Below are positions 29,027 to 33,196 of a DNA stretch of 33,196 nt, one piece after another; positions within the stretch are counted from its first letter, which is position 1; every line of letters begins with the position of its first letter. A program made the translations under genes and the position numbers. The DNA lies in contig JAPKEQ010000008.1 of NCBI GenBank assembly GCA_028821995.1, positions 1 to 33,196 on the forward strand, in the 5' to 3' direction. Below the pieces are notes generated by a model. That model saw nothing but the letters and a program-made list of their open reading frames with translations, was not told the origin of the DNA and ran no database searches. The DNA is from Alphaproteobacteria bacterium (lineage in GTDB: Bacteria > Pseudomonadota > Alphaproteobacteria > UBA2136 > JAPKEQ01).

Positions 29027-29830
29027 ATGAAAGATATCATTGCACTCAGCGTAGCGCAGGACATCATCAACTTTATTAACAGCAAATGGCGAACAGAAAT
29101 GTTCCGCGCAGAAGCCAAAACGCAGGGCACAGAGCTTTACAAACTTCTGCAAAAATTTGCAGAACTCCCCCGCGTCTTTTTCAGTTTCAGTGAACCTGAT
29201 TTGGAAAAACTGCATTTCACCACATGGATGGGCGCTATGGCGCTCCGTGATGAAAGTTGGTATGACAATCCGTATATTGCGGATGTCTTCCTGCTTCATG
29301 AAATTTGCCACATGGCTTACGCCACTTACGACATCAACTTGTCGTTTGAGGACTGGCACAACAAAATGAACATGGAAGAAGTCCATGCCAGCGTTCTGAG
29401 CGAAGTTATGGTGTATTTTTGGATGCCAGAACTTCGCCAGCATACATTTGAGCAAACCATTTGGGCAGATCGGTTTCTTACACCCAAGAATCTGAACTGG
29501 TTTAAAGTTAACCCGCCCGCTGTTGAAGTTCTAGTGACTTCTGCACGCCTTGAATGCATGTCTGAAAGCTATAAAGACAGCGCAGACCCTGAAGTGCGCC
29601 GCATTGCTCAGTATGGGCTCAGCAACTACGAATGGTCAAACATTTGGGCAAATAACCACAGAGAGGTAGAGTTTCATCTCTATCTACTCACGTGGAATGC
29701 CTCCCGCAACCCAGGATATGCACTGAGCGAACACCTCAAATGGCTGGATAGCAAAATGGAAAATGGCATTCCTTACCGCGCTCAAGCCGAAGCTTACGCC
29801 ACCCACCTGCAAGAGGTGTACGGCGCATAA
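29027..29830 (+). CDS. Putative HExxH (zinc-metalloprotease-like) protein of unknown family
   Basis: VFLLHEICHMAYATYDINLSFEDWHNKMNMEEVHASVLSEVMVYF; start at 29027 with AGGAG upstream. Confidence 0.6.
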   Translation: MKDIIALSVAQDIINFINSKWRTEMFRAEAKTQGTELYKLLQKFAELPRVFFSFSEPDLEKLHFTTWMGAMALRDESWYDNPYIADVFLLHEICHMAYATYDINLSFEDWHNKMNMEEVHASVLSEVMVYFWMPELRQHTFEQTIWADRFLTPKNLNWFKVNPPAVEVLVTSARLECMSESYKDSADPEVRRIAQYGLSNYEWSNIWANNHREVEFHLYLLTWNASRNPGYALSEHLKWLDSKMENGIPYRAQAEAYATHLQEVYGA

Positions 29831-29840
29831 ATCGAACAGT

Positions 29841-29870
29841 AAAAAGGCCTCCGTTTGGAGGCCTTTTTAT
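29841..29870. terminator. Rho-independent terminator between convergent genes
   Basis: AAAAAGGCCTCCGTTTGGAGGCCTTTTT. Confidence 0.9.
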
Positions 29871-29886
29871 ATGGTCATATTACACT

Positions 29887-30894
29887 TTAGAAAGAGTTGA
29901 CGCGTATGGTGTCTACATCACTTAAAAGCTCTTCACCGTCCCGTTTAACTGTCACGCTACCTCTATACACACCTTCTGGCAGGCCGTAAGTTTCAGCTTT
30001 GCGACCCACATAAGAAAAGTAACGTTCTTGATCTTTAGGAAGAGTTTCCTCATGGCGAGAGACCATGCGCCCTTTGGGGTTATAGAGTGAAAGGGTAACT
30101 TTATCACCTTTTTTAAGACCAAAAGCATATCCCCAAAATAGGATTTGATCATCGTCCCCTCTAAAGTAACTGCTATCCAACATAGAACGCTTTACGCGCT
30201 CTATATCAGGCACCTCTTTAGAGAAACCAGTCGCAACAAGTCCAACATCCTTTGTAAAAGCTGTCTCTTCAAAATCATTTTTCCAGAGAGGCTTACGTTC
30301 CATGCTTTTATTAAACATACCTTTATAAAGGCCAACAAATGGATCTACAGGAATACTTTTATGGCGGACAACAAACTGCATAGAAGGATAATTTAGACCT
30401 GTATGTCTTTTAATTTTTCCGAGCGTTTGACCAACCTTAACGGTATCACCTTTTACAACAGGAATACTATCCTGCATCATACCGTTGTACTGCGTTTCCC
30501 AGCCGTTTCCATGGTCAACCACCACAGAGTTACCAACAGATTTACTAAGCCTTGAACCAAGTACAGAAACAGCATAAGGATCGCTTGGCATTTTATTTCT
30601 TACAGATGTGACCACGCCATCTGCCGCGGCCATAATAATAGCACCCTCATTGGCAAGCCTTGAGTTATAAACTTGAAAACGCGTGCCATAATGATCGTCC
30701 GTTGTGCGTTTGCCACCTGTATAATCCATCATATAAGGGCTACGTGATTCATCAAAGCCGCGACCATGGTCATAAAGATCTACAATAAAACATGTACCAC
30801 CAAGTTCACAACCAAGGGGGATTTCAAGTGATGGCTGCGCCTGCACACTGGCGCTTATTAGCAAGGCACTTGTCCATATAAATTTATTCTTCAT
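29887..30894 (-). CDS. M23/LytM-domain protein, secreted, apparently degenerate
   Basis: Signal peptide MKNKFIWTSALLISASVQAQ; HYGTRF...AAADGVVTSV...GNSVVVDHGNGWETQYNGM...VKVGQTLGKI...SMQFVVRHKSIPVDP. Confidence 0.8.
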   Translation of the reverse strand: MKNKFIWTSALLISASVQAQPSLEIPLGCELGGTCFIVDLYDHGRGFDESRSPYMMDYTGGKRTTDDHYGTRFQVYNSRLANEGAIIMAAADGVVTSVRNKMPSDPYAVSVLGSRLSKSVGNSVVVDHGNGWETQYNGMMQDSIPVVKGDTVKVGQTLGKIKRHTGLNYPSMQFVVRHKSIPVDPFVGLYKGMFNKSMERKPLWKNDFEETAFTKDVGLVATGFSKEVPDIERVKRSMLDSSYFRGDDDQILFWGYAFGLKKGDKVTLSLYNPKGRMVSRHEETLPKDQERYFSYVGRKAETYGLPEGVYRGSVTVKRDGEELLSDVDTIRVNSF

Positions 30895-32218
30895 GTTTAA
30901 GACTTTCTTTACCTAACAAACGGTCCATTACAATAGTTGCTGTTAAATCTCCTGTCACGTTAATGGTCGTGCGGCACATATCTAAAATACGATCGACACC
31001 TAAAATAAGTGCAATACCTTCTGGTGGGATACCCACACTTATAAGAATCGTTGCAAGTACAATAATGCCAACGCCAGGCGTACCAGGCGTACCCACAGAT
31101 GCTGCAATAGCAAGAGTAAGAACCATCATCATGTCCCATGCAGATAAGTCAATTTGAAAAACCTGTGCAAGGAAGATTGTTGCAATGGTTTGGTACAGGG
31201 CCGTTCCGTCCATATTAATGGTGGTACCAAGCGGAACAGTAAAACCAGATACAGCTGGGTTTACTTTTAGTTTTTCATCTGCCACGCGCATTGTTACAGG
31301 CATTGTGGCTGCTGAAGAGGACGTTGAAAATGCAATCAGCTGTGCTTCTCGAATATTTTTAAAATACTGCACAGGATTCATACCCAGTACCGTCACAATT
31401 AAGGCATAAAAGATAAGCATAACCAAAAGGCCGGTTAGCACCGTCACTACATAAAGACCCATAGCCACAATTGAACTTACACCAAGCTTCACCATAGCAT
31501 CTACAATAAGACCAAATACCGCGTAAGGAGCAAGCCGAATCATCCAACTCACAAGCACCATACAAAGGTCCTGCACGCTATGAGCAAGATCTAAAACAGG
31601 CTTAGAACGAAGTGTGCTCATGGCCGTTAAAGCAAACCCAACAAAGATAGCAAAAATCACAATACTCAGCATGTCTCCGCTGGCAATAGATGCAAATGGG
31701 TTTTTAGGAATAAGCCCTACAATGCGTTTTGGAATATTACTACTGTCTGTCAAGGCTTCATTAACTGGCGGAGGTGTATAGCCCTGCATCATGCCACTTG
31801 CTTGCTCAACATTCATCATTTGTCCGGGCTCAAACATATGCCCAAATAAAAGACCAATACTAACCGCAACTGTTGTAGTAAACATAAAGTAAACAATCAC
31901 ACGCCAACTGAGCTTTTTAACAAGGCTTGCACTATCTCCGCCCGCAATACCAAGTATAAGAGACGCCATAACAAGTGGAATCACCACCATTTGAAGCACA
32001 CGCAAGAACAAATAACCAGGAAAAGCAATCCATGCAGAAAGCTGCGCCGCTGATGCATTTTTCATAATGGCGACATCAGGGCTTAAAATATAACCAAACA
32101 CAGCACCTAAAAATAAAGCCACTAAAATTTTAAGCCATAATTTTTCCTGAACATGTTCAGTAATTTGACGTCTAAATGCCTTTGGCGATGTTTGCTCTGA
32201 CGATTTTTTAAACCACAT
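30884..32218 (-). CDS. Dicarboxylate/amino acid:cation (DAACS) symporter
   Basis: AFSTSSSAATMPVTMRVADEKL, GTTINMDGTALYQTIATIFLAQ, TPGVGIIVLATIL. Confidence 0.93.
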   Translation of the reverse strand: MWFKKSSEQTSPKAFRRQITEHVQEKLWLKILVALFLGAVFGYILSPDVAIMKNASAAQLSAWIAFPGYLFLRVLQMVVIPLVMASLILGIAGGDSASLVKKLSWRVIVYFMFTTTVAVSIGLLFGHMFEPGQMMNVEQASGMMQGYTPPPVNEALTDSSNIPKRIVGLIPKNPFASIASGDMLSIVIFAIFVGFALTAMSTLRSKPVLDLAHSVQDLCMVLVSWMIRLAPYAVFGLIVDAMVKLGVSSIVAMGLYVVTVLTGLLVMLIFYALIVTVLGMNPVQYFKNIREAQLIAFSTSSSAATMPVTMRVADEKLKVNPAVSGFTVPLGTTINMDGTALYQTIATIFLAQVFQIDLSAWDMMMVLTLAIAASVGTPGTPGVGIIVLATILISVGIPPEGIALILGVDRILDMCRTTINVTGDLTATIVMDRLLGKESLKHEE

Positions 32219-32323
32219 ATGAAATACCTGTTTTTAATATTTTTACATGAGCACTTTACCTGTAGGAGAAACATGAGACAAATTATTCTTTAAATTTAGG
32301 GGTTCCCCTACTATGATGGGTAC

Positions 32324-33196
32324 ATGAATTTACAAGACGCACAATCTCTCCACCAAAGCGGTGATTTAAAAGGCGCAATTGCGGCTTATGAGTCCCTTTT
32401 AGAAGCCAACAAAACCGATGCAACTGTGACGCATTTTCTTGGCATGGCTAAACTTCAATCAGGCGATACATCTGGTGATAAGCACCTTAAAAAGGCCATA
32501 CAGCTTGCACCTGAAAACGAGCTTTTTCAAACCAATTACGCCAACCTTAAAGCGCAACTTGGCGACGTTGAAACAGCTTACGCCCTTTTTGAAGCCGCAA
32601 CACAAAGCTCTCCGCATAACCTGCTTGCTCAGGAAGGCGCAGGCCAGTGTGCACTTAAACTTGGAAAACTCCCACAAGCGCTAGGGCACTTTAAAACAGC
32701 CATCGCACATGATAAAAACCGCCTTAAAAGCCTTGAGCTTGCTGGCGTTACCGCCTTTAAGCTTGGCAGGTATGCTGAAACCAAAGTGTTCTTTGGTAAA
32801 GTGATTCAGCACGCCCCTAAAAATATTGGTGCGCACCTTCATCTTGGTCTTATTGGCCTGGCAGAAGAAAACTTTCCTATGGCATTGCACCACTTGCAAA
32901 CCGCAGAAAGCATTCAGCCTAACAACCCATCTGTACATATGGAACTTGGCCGCGCTTACCTTGCAGCCACAGCCTTTGCCAAAGCCGCCCAGCACTTTAA
33001 CAAGGTTTTAGAGCTGCGCCCTGAAACAGAAGAAGCTTATGCTTATCTTGCAAAAACATACTTTGGGCTAAACGATATGACTCGCGCAACAGAATATGCG
33101 GATAAAGTGCTTGCCAAGCATAAAGGGCACGCGGATATGCTATCCCTTAAAGCCAATATGGCTTCTGCATCTGGCGACACAGAAACAGCCTTTAGT
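32324..33196 (+). CDS. TPR-repeat protein, 3' truncated by window edge
   Basis: Manual translation from ATG 32324: MNLQDAQSLHQSGDLKGAIAAYESLLEANKTDATVTHFLGMAKLQSGD... repeated TPR pattern (AxxxxxxALxxxPxN); no stop to window end. Confidence 0.88.
   Translation, partial: MNLQDAQSLHQSGDLKGAIAAYESLLEANKTDATVTHFLGMAKLQSGDTSGDKHLKKAIQLAPENELFQTNYANLKAQLGDVETAYALFEAATQSSPHNLLAQEGAGQCALKLGKLPQALGHFKTAIAHDKNRLKSLELAGVTAFKLGRYAETKVFFGKVIQHAPKNIGAHLHLGLIGLAEENFPMALHHLQTAESIQPNNPSVHMELGRAYLAATAFAKAAQHFNKVLELRPETEEAYAYLAKTYFGLNDMTRATEYADKVLAKHKGHADMLSLKANMASASGDTETAFS

Overview
The window is a dense, mostly housekeeping stretch of an apparently alphaproteobacterial chromosome. This is inferred from gene content and an alpha-style SRP RNA; no taxonomy search was run. 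I see no CRISPR array, tRNA/rRNA, IS element or prophage. From left to right: PH-domain protein (truncated), mdh, small membrane protein, Nudix hydrolase, a minus-strand SRP (4.5S) RNA not in the ORF track, sensor histidine kinase, SAM hydroxide adenosyltransferase (DUF62) and a second Nudix hydrolase, 2-Cys peroxiredoxin divergent from trxB, a DUF2125-like protein, a fused acyltransferase/acyl-ACP synthetase (Aas-like), rpmI-rplT-pheS-pheT-lepA, a deoxyribosyltransferase-like protein, a VIT-family transporter, a cytochrome oxidase cluster (coxB-ctaA-ctaB-ctaG-coxA plus two small membrane proteins), a membrane protein, a PfkB/adenosine kinase-like gene, rsmE, an HExxH protein, a degenerate M23 protein, a DAACS symporter and a TPR protein (truncated). 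The points most worth a second look are: (i) the oxidase subunit I carries YSHPAVY (A2-type) instead of the GHPEVY proton-channel glutamate motif, and its cluster has no subunit III but two tiny membrane proteins; (ii) a kinase/SAM-hydrolase/Nudix co-directional trio; (iii) several structured non-coding candidates (2362-2422, 12332-12350, 27141-27209); (iv) an orphan HEICH metalloprotease-like protein and an M23 protein that has lost most metal ligands. I found no clear proof of a wholly new system.
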